Shown here in pieces: positions 25,612 through 35,335 of a stretch of 64,000 nucleotides of DNA (position 1 is its first letter; the number at the start of each line of letters is the position of its first letter). Origin of the DNA: Bacteroidales bacterium (GTDB taxonomy: Bacteria > Bacteroidota > Bacteroidia > Bacteroidales > UBA932). The position numbers and the translations under genes were made by a program. Where the stretch lies: positions 29,436-93,435 of the forward strand of contig SUYR01000008.1 in NCBI GenBank assembly GCA_015060335.1, read 5' to 3'. The notes beneath the pieces were generated by a model, which was given only the letters and a program-made list of their open reading frames with translations, searched no databases and was not told where the DNA came from.

Positions 25612-27789
25612 ATGAGTAAGAACTACAACAGAACTCTTGTGACTTGTGCGCTTCCATATGCGAACGGTCCTGTTCACATCGGACACCTTGCCGGTGTGTA
25701 TGTACCTGCAGACATCTATGTCAGGTATCTGAGAATGAAGGGTGAGGATGTGCTTTATGTCTGCGGCTCCGATGAGCACGGTGTGCCTATCACGATCAAG
25801 GCTCAGAAGGAAGGATGCACTCCGCAGGATATCGTTGACCGCTACCATAAGATCATCAAGGATTCATTTACCGGACTTGGAATCAATTTCGATATATATT
25901 CCCGTACATCTTCAAAGACTCATCATCAGAATGCTGCAGGTTTCTTCAAGAAACTTTATGATGAAGGCAAATTCATTGAAAAGGTGAGCGAGCAGTATTA
26001 CGATGAAGAAGCAAAGACCTTCCTTGCAGACCGTTATATTACTGGTACATGTCCACGTTGTGGTGCGGAAGGAGCTTACGGAGACCAGTGCGAGAAATGT
26101 GGCGCAACCCTCAGCCCTGACGAACTCATCAATCCGAAGTCAGCCCTTAGCGGTGGAGAACTTGTCAAGAAAGAGACAAAACACTGGTATCTTCCGCTTG
26201 ACCAGTATGAGAAGTGGCTCTCTGAGTGGATCCTTGACGGACATAAGGAGTGGAGAAGTAATGTGTATGGACAGTGCAAGAGTTGGATTGACGGCGGACT
26301 TCAGCCACGTGCTGTGAGCCGTGACCTGAACTGGGGTGTTCCTGTACCTGTGGAAGGCTCAGAAGGAAAGGTGCTCTATGTGTGGTTCGATGCGCCTATC
26401 GGATATATTTCCAATACACAGGAGCTACTTCCTGAAAGCTGGGAAAAGTGGTGGAAGAGCGAGGATACAAAGCTCGTCCACTTTATAGGTAAGGACAATA
26501 TCGTTTTCCATTGCATAGTGTTCCCTTCTATGCTCAAGGCAGACGGAAGCTATATCCTTCCTGATAACGTGCCTGCCAACGAGTTCCTCAATCTCGAAGG
26601 TGACAAGATATCTACTTCACGTGGTTGGGCAGTATGGCTCCACGAGTATCTCGAGCAGTTCCCGGGGCAGGAGGATGTGCTTCGCTATGTGCTGACTGCC
26701 AATGCTCCGGAGACCAAGGATAATGATTTCTCATGGAAGGATTTCCAGGCACGCAACAATAGCGAGCTTGTTGCCATTCTCGGTAACTTCGTGAATCGTG
26801 CCGTAGTGCTTACGCATAAGTATTTTGACGGTAAGGTTCCTGCAGACCTCAAGCCGGAGGCAATTGATGCTGAGACGCTTGCACAGATTCAGCCTCTCAA
26901 GGCGGAAATGGAACGCTATCTGGACGGATACAAATTCCGTGAGGCTCTCAAGGAGGCAATGAACATCGCCCGTCTGGGTAATAAGTATCTTACTGATACA
27001 GAACCGTGGAAGGTTGCGAAGACTGATATGGACAGGACAGCGTCCATTCTCAATGTGTCACTGCAGATATGTGCTTCTCTTGCAGTCGCATTCGAGCCGT
27101 TCCTCCCGTTCTCAGCCGAGAAACTCCGTAATATCCTGAATGTCGGAATTGCAGCAGGAACTGATCATCGTGCCGGTGAAGGTGAGGCTTCTGTCAACCG
27201 GTATACTGCCGGTGAAGGAGCAGCTCTTCATACTTCATCTGTCATTCCGAGCGAACTTGATGAATCTCTCATCCTCTCATGGTCGGATCTCGGATCCGTT
27301 TCTCTTCTTCCGGCAGGTCATCAGCTCAATGCTGCAACCCTCCTGTTCTCAAAGATAGAGGACGAGGTAGTTGATGCTCAAATATCACGTCTTGAGACAA
27401 TCAGAGCGGAACGTGAGGCAGCAGCAAAGGCTGAAGAACAAGCAAAGGTGACACCTCAGAAGGAAGAGTGCACATTCGACGATTTCCAGAAGATGGATAT
27501 CAGGACAGCTACAGTTCTCGAGGCAGAAAGAGTGCCTAAGACTGACAAACTTCTCAAACTGACCATCGATACAGGTATAGATAAGAGAGTCATTGTTTCA
27601 GGTATAGCCGAGCAGTATTCACCAGAGGAAATGCTCGGAAAACAGATCTGTATCCTTGCCAATCTGGCTCCACGCAAGATTCGTGGAATCGAATCGAAGG
27701 GTATGATTCTCATGGCTCGCCAGAATGACGGCAAAATGAGATTCATCACTCCGCAGGAGACTTTGGCAAACGGAGCGGAGATCGGATAA
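25612..27789 (+). CDS. metG: methionine--tRNA ligase with C-terminal tRNA-binding domain
   Basis: 725 aa. HIGH motif HIGH at residues 22-25 ([12 protein letters not shown]), zinc knuckle with Cys147, 150, 160 and 163 ([18 protein letters not shown]), and a KMSKS-type loop in the variant form [12 protein letters not shown]. The C-terminal ~115 residues form an EMAP II-like OB-fold tRNA-binding domain ([36 protein letters not shown]). A linker of about 60 residues before that domain (roughly 510-570) is rich in Ala, Gly, Glu and His. It charges both initiator and elongator tRNA-Met. Confidence 0.97.
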   Translation: MSKNYNRTLVTCALPYANGPVHIGHLAGVYVPADIYVRYLRMKGEDVLYVCGSDEHGVPITIKAQKEGCTPQDIVDRYHKIIKDSFTGLGINFDIYSRTSSKTHHQNAAGFFKKLYDEGKFIEKVSEQYYDEEAKTFLADRYITGTCPRCGAEGAYGDQCEKCGATLSPDELINPKSALSGGELVKKETKHWYLPLDQYEKWLSEWILDGHKEWRSNVYGQCKSWIDGGLQPRAVSRDLNWGVPVPVEGSEGKVLYVWFDAPIGYISNTQELLPESWEKWWKSEDTKLVHFIGKDNIVFHCIVFPSMLKADGSYILPDNVPANEFLNLEGDKISTSRGWAVWLHEYLEQFPGQEDVLRYVLTANAPETKDNDFSWKDFQARNNSELVAILGNFVNRAVVLTHKYFDGKVPADLKPEAIDAETLAQIQPLKAEMERYLDGYKFREALKEAMNIARLGNKYLTDTEPWKVAKTDMDRTASILNVSLQICASLAVAFEPFLPFSAEKLRNILNVGIAAGTDHRAGEGEASVNRYTAGEGAALHTSSVIPSELDESLILSWSDLGSVSLLPAGHQLNAATLLFSKIEDEVVDAQISRLETIRAEREAAAKAEEQAKVTPQKEECTFDDFQKMDIRTATVLEAERVPKTDKLLKLTIDTGIDKRVIVSGIAEQYSPEEMLGKQICILANLAPRKIRGIESKGMILMARQNDGKMRFITPQETLANGAEIG

Positions 27790-27810
27790 TCCGCTTGGCG
27801 CGCAATGTGC

Positions 27811-27886
27811 TGATTTGTAAGGATTTACGTGTTTGGGGGTCGGAAAATTTGACGACCCTCGTTCGCATAAACAGTTGATTTGTAAT
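27811..27886. repeat. hairpin flanked by TGATTTGTAA direct repeats (divergent hairpin-plus-tail copy)
   Basis: A 6-bp GC-rich hairpin (GGGTCG 27837-27842, CGACCC 27853-27858) lies between two copies of TGATTTGTAA (27811-27820 and 27877-27886). The right-hand copy sits in AACAGTTGATTTGTAATC, similar to the tails of the other intergenic hairpin repeats. It fills the metG-murB gap. Confidence 0.5.
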
Positions 27887-27908
27887 CTTTTAGGTGGAAA
27901 GTCGATTT

Positions 27909-29039
27909 ATGGTAAAGACTGAATATTATAAGGATCTGACAAAGATGAACACTTTCGGAATGAAGGTGAAGGCACGCTGTTTCATTGAGTATGATTCTGT
28001 TGCAGATCTTGTTGATATTGAGTTCGATGAATTGGCCAGACCTGTCCTCCATATAGGAGGGGGAAGCAATCTGCTGTTCACCGATGATTTCAAGGGTACG
28101 GTCCTGCATTCCAAGATAAATTTTATCGAAGTGCTGGATGAGTCTCCTTCAGGAGAGGTCCTGGTTTCTGTCGGTGCAGGAGTTGTCTTTGATGAATTCT
28201 GTGAGTGGGCATCGAAAGAAGGACTATGGGGCGTGGAGAATCTGTCATACATTCCCGGTGAGGTGGGAGCTTCAGCTGTTCAGAACATAGGAGCGTATGG
28301 AGTCGAAGTGAAAGATATAATCAGTAAAGTATATTGCTACGATACTCTTGAGGAAGAATTTGTCAACTTCACTGTTGATGAGTGCGGATACGGATATCGT
28401 GATTCCATCTTTAAGAACCCCCGGATGAAGGGACGTTATATTGTTACTCATGTGATTTTCACACTGAGCCGCAATCCGAAGCCGGTATTGGATTATGGAC
28501 ACCTGAAGGATGCAGTCTATTGTCAGTCAGATAAGTGTCAATCAGAACAGGGGGAGGACGCAGTAGAGAAATTCCTGACTCCTGCCATGATACGTAAGGT
28601 AATCATCAGGATCCGCAAAGATAAGCTTCCTGAACCGTCTGTAATGGGCAGTGCCGGCAGTTTCTTCAAGAATCCTGTCATAAGCATGGAGCATTTCCGG
28701 AAGATAGAGACTACAGCGAAGTCCGAATTAGGTCCCGACTACAAGGTTCCGCATTACATTATTGATTGTCAAGACAAGGTAAAGGAAATTCCGACTGAAA
28801 ATTCGAGTGAGTCCAAACTCCTGACCGTCAAGGTACCTGCTGCATGGCTTATCGAGCAATGTGGCTGGAAAGGACGCAGGAGCGGGGGCGCTGCTGTCTG
28901 GGAAAAACAGCCGTTGGTCATAGTGAATTATACCGGTGAAGCATATCCTGAGGAAATAATCGGATTGGAGAATCGCATCATCACCTCAGTAAAAGCTAAA
29001 TTCGGAATCGACTTGCATCCGGAAGTAGAGCATATATAA
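27909..29039 (+). CDS. murB: UDP-N-acetylmuramate dehydrogenase MurB
   Basis: 376 aa from ATG 27909 (MVKTEYYKDLTKMNTFGMKV); an in-frame GTG five codons earlier is less likely. The FAD-binding part shows HIGGGSNLLF and the SYIPGEVGASAVQNIGAYG active-site stretch, and the C-terminal part has GSAGSFFKNP and AAWLIEQCGWKG, the type I MurB pattern. It reduces UDP-GlcNAc-enolpyruvate to UDP-MurNAc in peptidoglycan synthesis. The product of MurA, encoded next, is its substrate, so the two consecutive steps are adjacent. Confidence 0.96.
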   Translation: MVKTEYYKDLTKMNTFGMKVKARCFIEYDSVADLVDIEFDELARPVLHIGGGSNLLFTDDFKGTVLHSKINFIEVLDESPSGEVLVSVGAGVVFDEFCEWASKEGLWGVENLSYIPGEVGASAVQNIGAYGVEVKDIISKVYCYDTLEEEFVNFTVDECGYGYRDSIFKNPRMKGRYIVTHVIFTLSRNPKPVLDYGHLKDAVYCQSDKCQSEQGEDAVEKFLTPAMIRKVIIRIRKDKLPEPSVMGSAGSFFKNPVISMEHFRKIETTAKSELGPDYKVPHYIIDCQDKVKEIPTENSSESKLLTVKVPAAWLIEQCGWKGRRSGGAAVWEKQPLVIVNYTGEAYPEEIIGLENRIITSVKAKFGIDLHPEVEHI

Positions 29040-29069
29040 CTTCCTGAATCCCAGCGTGTTATCTTATAT

Positions 29070-29119
29070 GCCTGCGTGCTTTAGGGAGCAGGCGTGTGGT
29101 TTAAGTTGTTGATATATAG
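29070..29119 (+). repeat. intergenic hairpin-plus-tail repeat, copy C
   Basis: Hairpin GCCTGC 29070-29075 with GCAGGC 29088-29093, loop GTGCTTTAGGGA, followed by the tail TTTAAGTTGTTGATATATAG. It matches copy A at 6.46 kb in stem and tail, and its loop is nearly the reverse complement of the loop of the 36.0 kb copy. It lies between murB and murA. Confidence 0.65.
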
Positions 29120-29131
29120 AATTTTATAGAT

Positions 29132-30445
29132 ATGAGTTCTTTTGTAGTTGAGGGCGGATACAAGCTAAACGGAGAGATTACTCCACAAGGTGCGAAGAAT
29201 GAGGCATTGCAGATAATCAGTGCCGTACTTCTTACTGACCAGGAGGTGACAGTCTCAAATATTCCAGAGATACTTGACATCAAGAATCTTATACTCCTGC
29301 TTGAAGGCATGGGAGTGAAGGTGACCCGTCATGAGAAAGGAAAATATACTTTCAAGGCGGACAGTATCGACACTGACTATGTCATGAGTCTGGACTTTGT
29401 GGCCAGATGTGCCAAGTTACGTGGTTCGGTCATGGTTGTCGGACCTCTTCTGGCTCGTTTTGGCAGGGCTTATTTCCCAAAGCCTGGCGGCGATCAGATT
29501 GGAAGACGTCGTGTGGATACTCATATCCTCGGATTCATGAACTTGGGAGCCGATCAGGAATATGATACCGACAGGAAGGCGTTCTACCTTTCAGTTCCGG
29601 AAGGAAAGTCGCTCAAAGGCAGGTATATGCTTCTGGATGAGGCATCTGTGACAGGAACTGCAAATATAGTTATGGCAGCAGTCCTTGCGGAAGGAGTAAC
29701 TACCATATATAATGCGGCATGTGAACCATATCTCCAGCAGCTCTGCCGTATGCTCAACCGCATGGGTGCAAAAATAGAGGGGGTAGGCAGCAATCTGCTG
29801 ACCATTACAGGTGTGGAGAAACTTGGAGGTACAGAGCACAGGATCCTTCCGGATATGATAGAAATAGGATCGTTCATCGCTCTTGCTGCCATGAATCAGA
29901 GTAGTATCACCATCAAGAATGTAGCGTATGACGAGCTTGGAATGATACCGGACGTATTCATGAAGCTTGGAGTCAATCTTGAGCGCAGAGGCGATGACAT
30001 ATTCATTCCAGAGCAGGAAAGCTATGTTATAGATTCATTTCTTGACGGTTCCATACTGAATGTAGCCGATGCTCCGTGGCCAGGACTTTCCCCTGACCTT
30101 CTCAGCGTTATCCTTGTGATGGCTACTCAGTGCAAGGGAAGTGTGCTGATTCATCAGAAGATGTTTGAAAGCCGTCTCTTCTTTGTTGATAAGCTGATAG
30201 ATATGGGGGCTCAGATCATTCTTTGCGACCCTCATCGCGCTGTCGTCATCGGCCATGATCATAGATGCAGACTGAGGGCAGGCAGGATGTCGTCCCCTGA
30301 TATACGTGCCGGTATAGCCCTTCTGATTGCAGCCATGTCAGCAAACGGAACAAGCATAATCAGCAATATCGATCAGATTGACCGTGGATATGAAGATATC
30401 GACGGACGTTTGAATGCTCTCGGCGCCAAGATCACCAGACAGTGA
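29132..30445 (+). CDS. murA: UDP-N-acetylglucosamine 1-carboxyvinyltransferase MurA (Asp at the fosfomycin cysteine)
   Basis: 437 aa, two-lobed EPSP-synthase-like fold. The conserved Lys22-Asn23 (GAKNEALQI) is present. The catalytic loop that reads PGGC in E. coli (Cys115) reads PGGDQIGRRRVDTH here, with Asp121 (codon GAT at 29492-29494). Cys-to-Asp at this position is established to abolish covalent fosfomycin binding while keeping activity, as in Mycobacterium. It transfers enolpyruvate from PEP to UDP-GlcNAc, the first committed step of peptidoglycan synthesis. It is convergent with lptB. Confidence 0.96.
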   Translation: MSSFVVEGGYKLNGEITPQGAKNEALQIISAVLLTDQEVTVSNIPEILDIKNLILLLEGMGVKVTRHEKGKYTFKADSIDTDYVMSLDFVARCAKLRGSVMVVGPLLARFGRAYFPKPGGDQIGRRRVDTHILGFMNLGADQEYDTDRKAFYLSVPEGKSLKGRYMLLDEASVTGTANIVMAAVLAEGVTTIYNAACEPYLQQLCRMLNRMGAKIEGVGSNLLTITGVEKLGGTEHRILPDMIEIGSFIALAAMNQSSITIKNVAYDELGMIPDVFMKLGVNLERRGDDIFIPEQESYVIDSFLDGSILNVADAPWPGLSPDLLSVILVMATQCKGSVLIHQKMFESRLFFVDKLIDMGAQIILCDPHRAVVIGHDHRCRLRAGRMSSPDIRAGIALLIAAMSANGTSIISNIDQIDRGYEDIDGRLNALGAKITRQ

Positions 30446-30455
30446 CGGACACTAA

Positions 30456-30479
30456 GGTGTTGCTGAAAAATAGCACACC
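30456..30479. terminator. probable bidirectional terminator between murA and lptB
   Basis: Imperfect stem GGTGT(T)GCT at 30456-30464 with AGCACACC at 30472-30479 around an A-rich loop, located between convergent genes. The U-run is weak, so confidence is limited. Confidence 0.4.
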
Positions 30480-30519
30480 GTAGTTCCTGCTGAACAACTT
30501 ACTTTGACAAAGTGGAAAT

Positions 30520-31353
30520 TTATTTTGCCGGACCGTCAAGATGTCCTTTTGCCAGGGCTTCTGCGTGTTCGGCAGCATTATTCACTCGCTGAGGTCCACC
30601 TGCTTCTGCACGTAGGAAGGCTGCGGAACGTTTGAGTGTGAAGTTGGATCCGAGATATTTGGTGCGGACCTCATCGTCTTCTGCCAGAGCCTCCGGAGTT
30701 CCGCTCTGGAGGATGGATCCCTCATAAAGCAGATATGCGCGGTCGATGATGGCCAGTGTCTCACCCACATTATGGTCGGTGATGATGACTCCGATATTCT
30801 TGTATTTCAGTTTGGCGATGATATATTGAATGTCCTCTACTGCAATCGGGTCAACGCCGGCAAACGGCTCGTCGAGTAGAATGAATTTAGGGTCGATTGC
30901 CAGTGCACGTGCGATTTCACAACGTCTGCGTTCGCCTCCCGACAACTGGATACCCTTGCTTTTGCGTACCTTATGGAGGTTGAACTCGTCAAGAAGGTCT
31001 TCAAGACGCTGTTTGCGCTGCTCCTTTGTGAACTGCTTGGACATTTCCATTACAGACATGATATTGTCCTCTACGCTCATGTGCCTGAATACGGACGCCT
31101 CCTGTGCAAGGTATCCCACACCTTTCTGTGAACGTTTGAACATCGGCAGTTTTGTGATCTCCTCGTCATCAAGGAAAATCTTGCCGTCATTAGGTACGAT
31201 CAGTCCGGTAATCATATAGAAGCTTGTAGTCTTTCCTGCACCGTTCGGGCCGAGGAATCCTACGATTTCTCCTTGATTGACTTCCATTGAAACGCCCTTT
31301 ACCACTGTTCTGGGGCCGTATTTCTTTACGAGGTTTTCGCAACGTAATTTCAT
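30520..31353 (-). CDS. lptB: LPS export ABC transporter ATP-binding protein LptB
   Basis: 277 aa. Walker A GPNGAGKTT (about 34-42), signature LSGGERRRCEIARALA, Walker B FILLDEPFAGVDPIAV and the H-loop ITDHNV are all present; FAGVDPIAVEDIQ is characteristic of LptB. It powers lipopolysaccharide transport from the inner membrane through LptF/LptG, which are not in this window. The ABC core ends near residue 242; an extra Ala-rich tail of about 35 residues (from RSAAFLRAEAGG) is longer than in typical LptB. It starts four bases after dnaX and is likely co-transcribed. Confidence 0.93.
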   Translation of the reverse strand: MKLRCENLVKKYGPRTVVKGVSMEVNQGEIVGFLGPNGAGKTTSFYMITGLIVPNDGKIFLDDEEITKLPMFKRSQKGVGYLAQEASVFRHMSVEDNIMSVMEMSKQFTKEQRKQRLEDLLDEFNLHKVRKSKGIQLSGGERRRCEIARALAIDPKFILLDEPFAGVDPIAVEDIQYIIAKLKYKNIGVIITDHNVGETLAIIDRAYLLYEGSILQSGTPEALAEDDEVRTKYLGSNFTLKRSAAFLRAEAGGPQRVNNAAEHAEALAKGHLDGPAK

Positions 31354-31357
31354 AATC

Positions 31358-33127
31358 TTACTTTATATCAAGTCCTAAATCCTTAATCAGACCGTTTACT
31401 TCCGCATTTTCCTTCATCAGTACGCCGGCCTGCTCGCTTGGCATATATATCTTTTTCTCCTGCGGGGTGTCGTCCGGTGTGACCTCCACTCGGAGATATA
31501 TCTTCATTGATTTGAGAATGGCTCTCAGGTTACCCTCAAGGTCGTGGAGCATTTTGCTTTCCACCCACGTCTTCTGGGCTTCATTCACAACCCTGAAGAC
31601 AATTGTCTTATAGCCGTCTGCTGTGTCGGATATGCTGAGCGTGGTAGTATTGAGCATACTGCAAAGACGGTCCAGATGCTTGTATCTGAGCGCCAGTTCA
31701 GGCCACTTCGCACGTATCTCTTCTTCGCTTGGCGCAGGTGCTTCCTTCGGAACGCTATGTTCTTTCGGCTGTTCGTCGCTCAGAACAGACTTTATGGACA
31801 TGCCTGCTGTGGCGCGGTTTGCACGTGAGCGGCGTTCACGAGGCTGTTCAGCCGCAGGTGCTGCTGATGCTTGTTGTGCAACCGGTGTCGGTGTCTCTGT
31901 TACCGGCTTCGGTAACTCTCCAGCAACTGCCTGTGCGGGTTCCTGCTTTGTAGGAGGAGCTACAGGCTGCCGGACCTGTACTGTTGTCTGTTGGGTATGA
32001 ACATCTGACGGCTGTTGCTGTACCGCCGCTGGCTTATTCATCAGAAATGCCAGTCTCATAAGGGCGAATTCGATATGCAGACGCGGGTTGACGCTTGCCC
32101 TGTATCCGGATTCACATGCAGTGGTGATACCGAGTCCTTCATAGAGGAACTGCATAGGGCATCTGTCTGCCTGTTCCTTATATCTTTTCTTCAATGAGTC
32201 CGGAAGTTCAAGCAGAGCTTCCAGTCCTCCGCTTTTGCTCACCACCAGGTCGCGCAGATGTGATGAGAGCGCAGCCACAAAATGTAGAGCATTGAATCCC
32301 TTCATGAGTATCTCGTCGAATGTATTCAGCGCTGTGGGATAATCACCTTTCAGGAAAGCGTCCACAAGAGAGAAACTGTATTCGTAGTCGAGTACGTTCA
32401 GATTGCGAAGAACATCCTGATATTTGACATCAGTACCGCAGAATGCCACAGTCTGATCAAAAATTGTCAGGGCATCCCTCATGGCTCCATCAGCTTTGTG
32501 TGCTATCACATGCAAGGATTCGTCGTCAATTGTAATGGCTTCGTTCGAGGCCACCATGCGGAGATTCTTCACGATGTTGTCGACGGTGATACGGTTGAAG
32601 TCGTATGTCTGGCAACGCGAAAGGATAGTCGGAAGTATCTTGTGTTTCTCGGTGGTGGCAAGAATGAAGATTGCATGTGCGGGCGGTTCTTCCAGCGTCT
32701 TGAGAAAGGCATTGAAAGCTGCCTGTGAGAGCATATGCACCTCGTCGATGATATATACGCTGTATTTTCCGACCTGAGGCGGTACGCGGACCTGATCCAT
32801 AAGAGCCTTTATGTCATCTACACCATTATTGGATGCCGCATCAAGTTCGTGGATACAGTATGAACGTCCTTCTGCAAAGGAAAGGCAGGATTCGCAAGTA
32901 CCGCAAGGCTCCATGCCTTCTGAAGGGTTGGAGCAGTTGATCATCTTCGCAAATATACGGGCAGTGGTAGTCTTACCCACTCCACGAGGACCGCAGAAAA
33001 GATATGCATGCGCAAGCTGTCCGCGGAGAATGGAATTCTTCAGCGTCTGTGCTATATTGTCCTGACCGATAAGTGTCCCGAAGGAGTCCGGTCTGTATTT
33101 TCTTGCAGATACGATATACTGACTCAT
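31358..33127 (-). CDS. dnaX: DNA polymerase III subunit gamma/tau
   Basis: 589 aa from the ATG whose complement is at 33125-33127 (MSQYIVSARKYRPDSF), the usual DnaX start; a 15-codon upstream extension (33172) is possible but overlaps the divergent promoter region. Walker A GPRGVGKT (46-53), a four-cysteine zinc module (Cys65, 75, 78, 81), DELDAASNNGVDDI, DEVHMLS (Walker B) and SRCQTYDF are in order. A Pro/Gln/Ala-rich linker (about 375-450) leads to a C-terminal tau-like region. It is the clamp-loader ATPase of the replisome. I did not find an obvious programmed frameshift site. Confidence 0.94.
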   Translation of the reverse strand: MSQYIVSARKYRPDSFGTLIGQDNIAQTLKNSILRGQLAHAYLFCGPRGVGKTTTARIFAKMINCSNPSEGMEPCGTCESCLSFAEGRSYCIHELDAASNNGVDDIKALMDQVRVPPQVGKYSVYIIDEVHMLSQAAFNAFLKTLEEPPAHAIFILATTEKHKILPTILSRCQTYDFNRITVDNIVKNLRMVASNEAITIDDESLHVIAHKADGAMRDALTIFDQTVAFCGTDVKYQDVLRNLNVLDYEYSFSLVDAFLKGDYPTALNTFDEILMKGFNALHFVAALSSHLRDLVVSKSGGLEALLELPDSLKKRYKEQADRCPMQFLYEGLGITTACESGYRASVNPRLHIEFALMRLAFLMNKPAAVQQQPSDVHTQQTTVQVRQPVAPPTKQEPAQAVAGELPKPVTETPTPVAQQASAAPAAEQPRERRSRANRATAGMSIKSVLSDEQPKEHSVPKEAPAPSEEEIRAKWPELALRYKHLDRLCSMLNTTTLSISDTADGYKTIVFRVVNEAQKTWVESKMLHDLEGNLRAILKSMKIYLRVEVTPDDTPQEKKIYMPSEQAGVLMKENAEVNGLIKDLGLDIK

Positions 33128-33192
33128 AGAAACTTTTTTTATTTCCTGCGAAATGTCCTTTCGACAACTCACAAAGATAGGTATTTATTTTG

Positions 33193-33200
33193 TAACTTTG
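33193..33200 (+). promoter_or_regulatory. -7 promoter element for the 33.2-36.0 kb gene set
   Basis: TAACTTTG matches TAnnTTTG and lies 30 bases before the start at 33231. The -33 region (near 33170) holds only a weak TTTC. It drives rightward transcription divergent from dnaX. Confidence 0.45.
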
Positions 33201-33230
33201 CGTCAGATTAACTATACGACGGACAATTAT

Positions 33231-34079
33231 ATGAAGAAATTTATCGCTTTGATAGCTGCGGTACTGCTTCCGCTTATGGTCTTCGGTCAGGCTCAGATCG
33301 ATACCAAGAAGAAGAAAATCAGTGACTTTACTCAGAAGGTCACAAAAATAGTGCTTACAGGCAATCCTGTACACGATGCCTACATGAAGAAGAATATAGC
33401 CGCAAAATGGCGTGTCTCTCCATTTGAATATTGCACATTGAGTGAGTATGAAGGCTTGAAATCCAATCCTGCATATTATTTTCTCCTTACCACCAAAGGA
33501 CAGTTCAAGAAAGAATCGGAGCCTGGACTGACCTTCCTTACATTGGTAAAAGGAGGTGCCGATGCAGCTCAGGGCATAGATCAGATGCTTGAAATAGTTT
33601 CATTCCCTTTTGCATCTGCCGATGATTCATCAGGCAGGGAGTATGTATTCATGCCGGCATTTATCGATATAATCCAGAACTATGCTTTGGATTCGATGGA
33701 AAACGACATAAGTGCCTATTCGGGACTGGCTAACTACTCAATGAACATATCAAAGTCCGGCAATATGACATTGGTGTTTTCGCAGACGGATCTCTCCTCT
33801 GACGTGACACCTGTCCTGAAAAGTCAGTGCTTTGATGAAAATGTGTTTGTTCTTGAAGAAGAGGATGCCGATGAATATCTTACAGAGGAGTCTTCAAACA
33901 CTCTGGTAAGTTATGTGGCATATCCTTCTGAAGGAAAACCAGGATCGTTCTGCTATAAGATGCTGATCGATCCGCAGTCCAATACTTTGTATTATTTCCG
34001 TAAACATAAGATTTCCAAGAAGTTCGGTCCGGGATTTCTTGCAGAAGATATCAGGAGGATCACAGCTGTACGAAAATGA
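33231..34079 (+). CDS. secreted protein of unknown function
   Basis: 282 aa from ATG 33231, chosen because MKKFIALIAAVLLPLMVFGQ is a clean signal peptide; upstream in-frame codons overlap dnaX. I do not recognise the family. The mature part is soluble-looking, mixed alpha/beta, with KKKKISDFTQKVTKIVLTGN near the N-terminus and FCYKMLIDPQSNTLYYFRKH near the end; no catalytic motif stands out. Its stop overlaps the start of the M16 peptidase gene by four bases (ATGA), implying translational coupling, so a link to that peptidase is possible but unproved. Confidence 0.7.
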   Translation: MKKFIALIAAVLLPLMVFGQAQIDTKKKKISDFTQKVTKIVLTGNPVHDAYMKKNIAAKWRVSPFEYCTLSEYEGLKSNPAYYFLLTTKGQFKKESEPGLTFLTLVKGGADAAQGIDQMLEIVSFPFASADDSSGREYVFMPAFIDIIQNYALDSMENDISAYSGLANYSMNISKSGNMTLVFSQTDLSSDVTPVLKSQCFDENVFVLEEEDADEYLTEESSNTLVSYVAYPSEGKPGSFCYKMLIDPQSNTLYYFRKHKISKKFGPGFLAEDIRRITAVRK

Positions 34080-35335
34080 TAAGCGGAAAGACTTCCTGCG
34101 GACTGCAGTATGCAGTCAGAAAAAGTTCATCTGCTGTGGGTTACTGTGCCCTCAGCATAAAGTGTGGTACGCGTGATGAGGCGGGGTATCATGACGGAAT
34201 CGCCCATTTTGTGGAGCATACCATTTTCAAGGGGACTCAAAAGCGTAGCGCATCAGTGATCAATAATTATCTTGACCGTCTGGGAGGAGAACTGAATGCA
34301 TTCACTACAAAGGAGGAAATTGTCTTTCATGCCACGGTCCTCAAGGAAGACCTCATGAAGGCAGCGGCCCTGCTTTTTGAACTCGCGACTTCAGCGGTGT
34401 TTCCCGAGCACGAAATAGAGGTAGAGAAGGGGGTCGTCATAGACGAGATACATTCTTATAAGGATTCACCTTCCGATGATATATTCGACAAGTTTGAGGA
34501 ACTGCTGTTCGAGGGACATCCTTTGAGCGGCAATATTCTGGGAACTCCGGCCTCTGTGAAGAAGATAACGAGAGAGGAACTTATAAGATTTGTAAAGGAG
34601 AAATTCCTTCCTTGCAGAATGGCATTCACGGTCGTGGCAGATATTGATGAGGCGAAGATGGAGAAATCCGTACTTTCACTCATAGGGAAATATTTCCCGG
34701 ATTCCTCTGTCGATTGCGCTTCTGTGTCGGACTGCAAAGGCGGTCAGGTCCAATGTGGGCAATATGCCTGTCCGTCTGCAAAGCCTTTCGACAAGACTCT
34801 CAACAAGAGGAATCATCAGGCGAATTGTGTGATAGGTGGTCTTGCTCCGTCATTATATCAGGAAAGGGAAAGGATAGCCACAGTACTGCTTTGCAATATT
34901 CTCGGCGGGCCTGCAAATAACTCTATCCTGAATTCTGTCCTGCGTGAGAAATATGGCTGGGTATATAGTGTCGAATGCGGTTATGTCCAGTTTGCTGATA
35001 CCGGCATGGTGACTGTCAGCCTGGGATGCGACAAGTCAAATCTGGAAAAATGTGTCAGGACGGTATATAAGGAGATAGCAAGACTTCAGGATACTATGCT
35101 CTCTGACAGAAAACTTAAGGCTGCGAAAAAACAGCTGCTCGGTCAGCTTGCAATCAGCGGAGATAATGGAGAAAACCAATGCCTGTCCATGGGAAAAGGA
35201 CTGCTGGCTTATGGCAAAGTCAGTTCCGGCAAGGATAACCGTACTCTTGTCGAGGCTGTTACAGCGGAAGATATACGTGAGATTGCGCGCACAGTCTTTG
35301 ATTTTGACAGACTTTCAAAACTGATATATGTCTGA
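34076..35335 (+). CDS. M16 family zinc metallopeptidase
   Basis: 419 aa. The inverted zinc motif H-x-x-E-H is HFVEH at residues 44-48 (GIAHFVEHTIFKGT), and the third ligand is the Glu in EIEVEKGVVIDEIHSYKDSP (near 124). The C-terminal half (REKYGWVYSVECGYVQFADTG region) supplies the second M16 domain. This is the compact, single-pair type related to mitochondrial processing peptidase beta and YmxG/PqqL-like enzymes. There is no signal peptide, so it is probably cytoplasmic. It overlaps the upstream secreted-protein gene by four bases and the downstream methyltransferase gene by eight. Confidence 0.92.
   Translation: MISGKTSCGLQYAVRKSSSAVGYCALSIKCGTRDEAGYHDGIAHFVEHTIFKGTQKRSASVINNYLDRLGGELNAFTTKEEIVFHATVLKEDLMKAAALLFELATSAVFPEHEIEVEKGVVIDEIHSYKDSPSDDIFDKFEELLFEGHPLSGNILGTPASVKKITREELIRFVKEKFLPCRMAFTVVADIDEAKMEKSVLSLIGKYFPDSSVDCASVSDCKGGQVQCGQYACPSAKPFDKTLNKRNHQANCVIGGLAPSLYQERERIATVLLCNILGGPANNSILNSVLREKYGWVYSVECGYVQFADTGMVTVSLGCDKSNLEKCVRTVYKEIARLQDTMLSDRKLKAAKKQLLGQLAISGDNGENQCLSMGKGLLAYGKVSSGKDNRTLVEAVTAEDIREIARTVFDFDRLSKLIYV

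Noticed and set aside
33128..33172. 15-codon N-terminal extension of dnaX
   Set aside because: MSQYIVSARKYRP is the normal DnaX start; the extension has no family support and overlaps the divergent promoter region.
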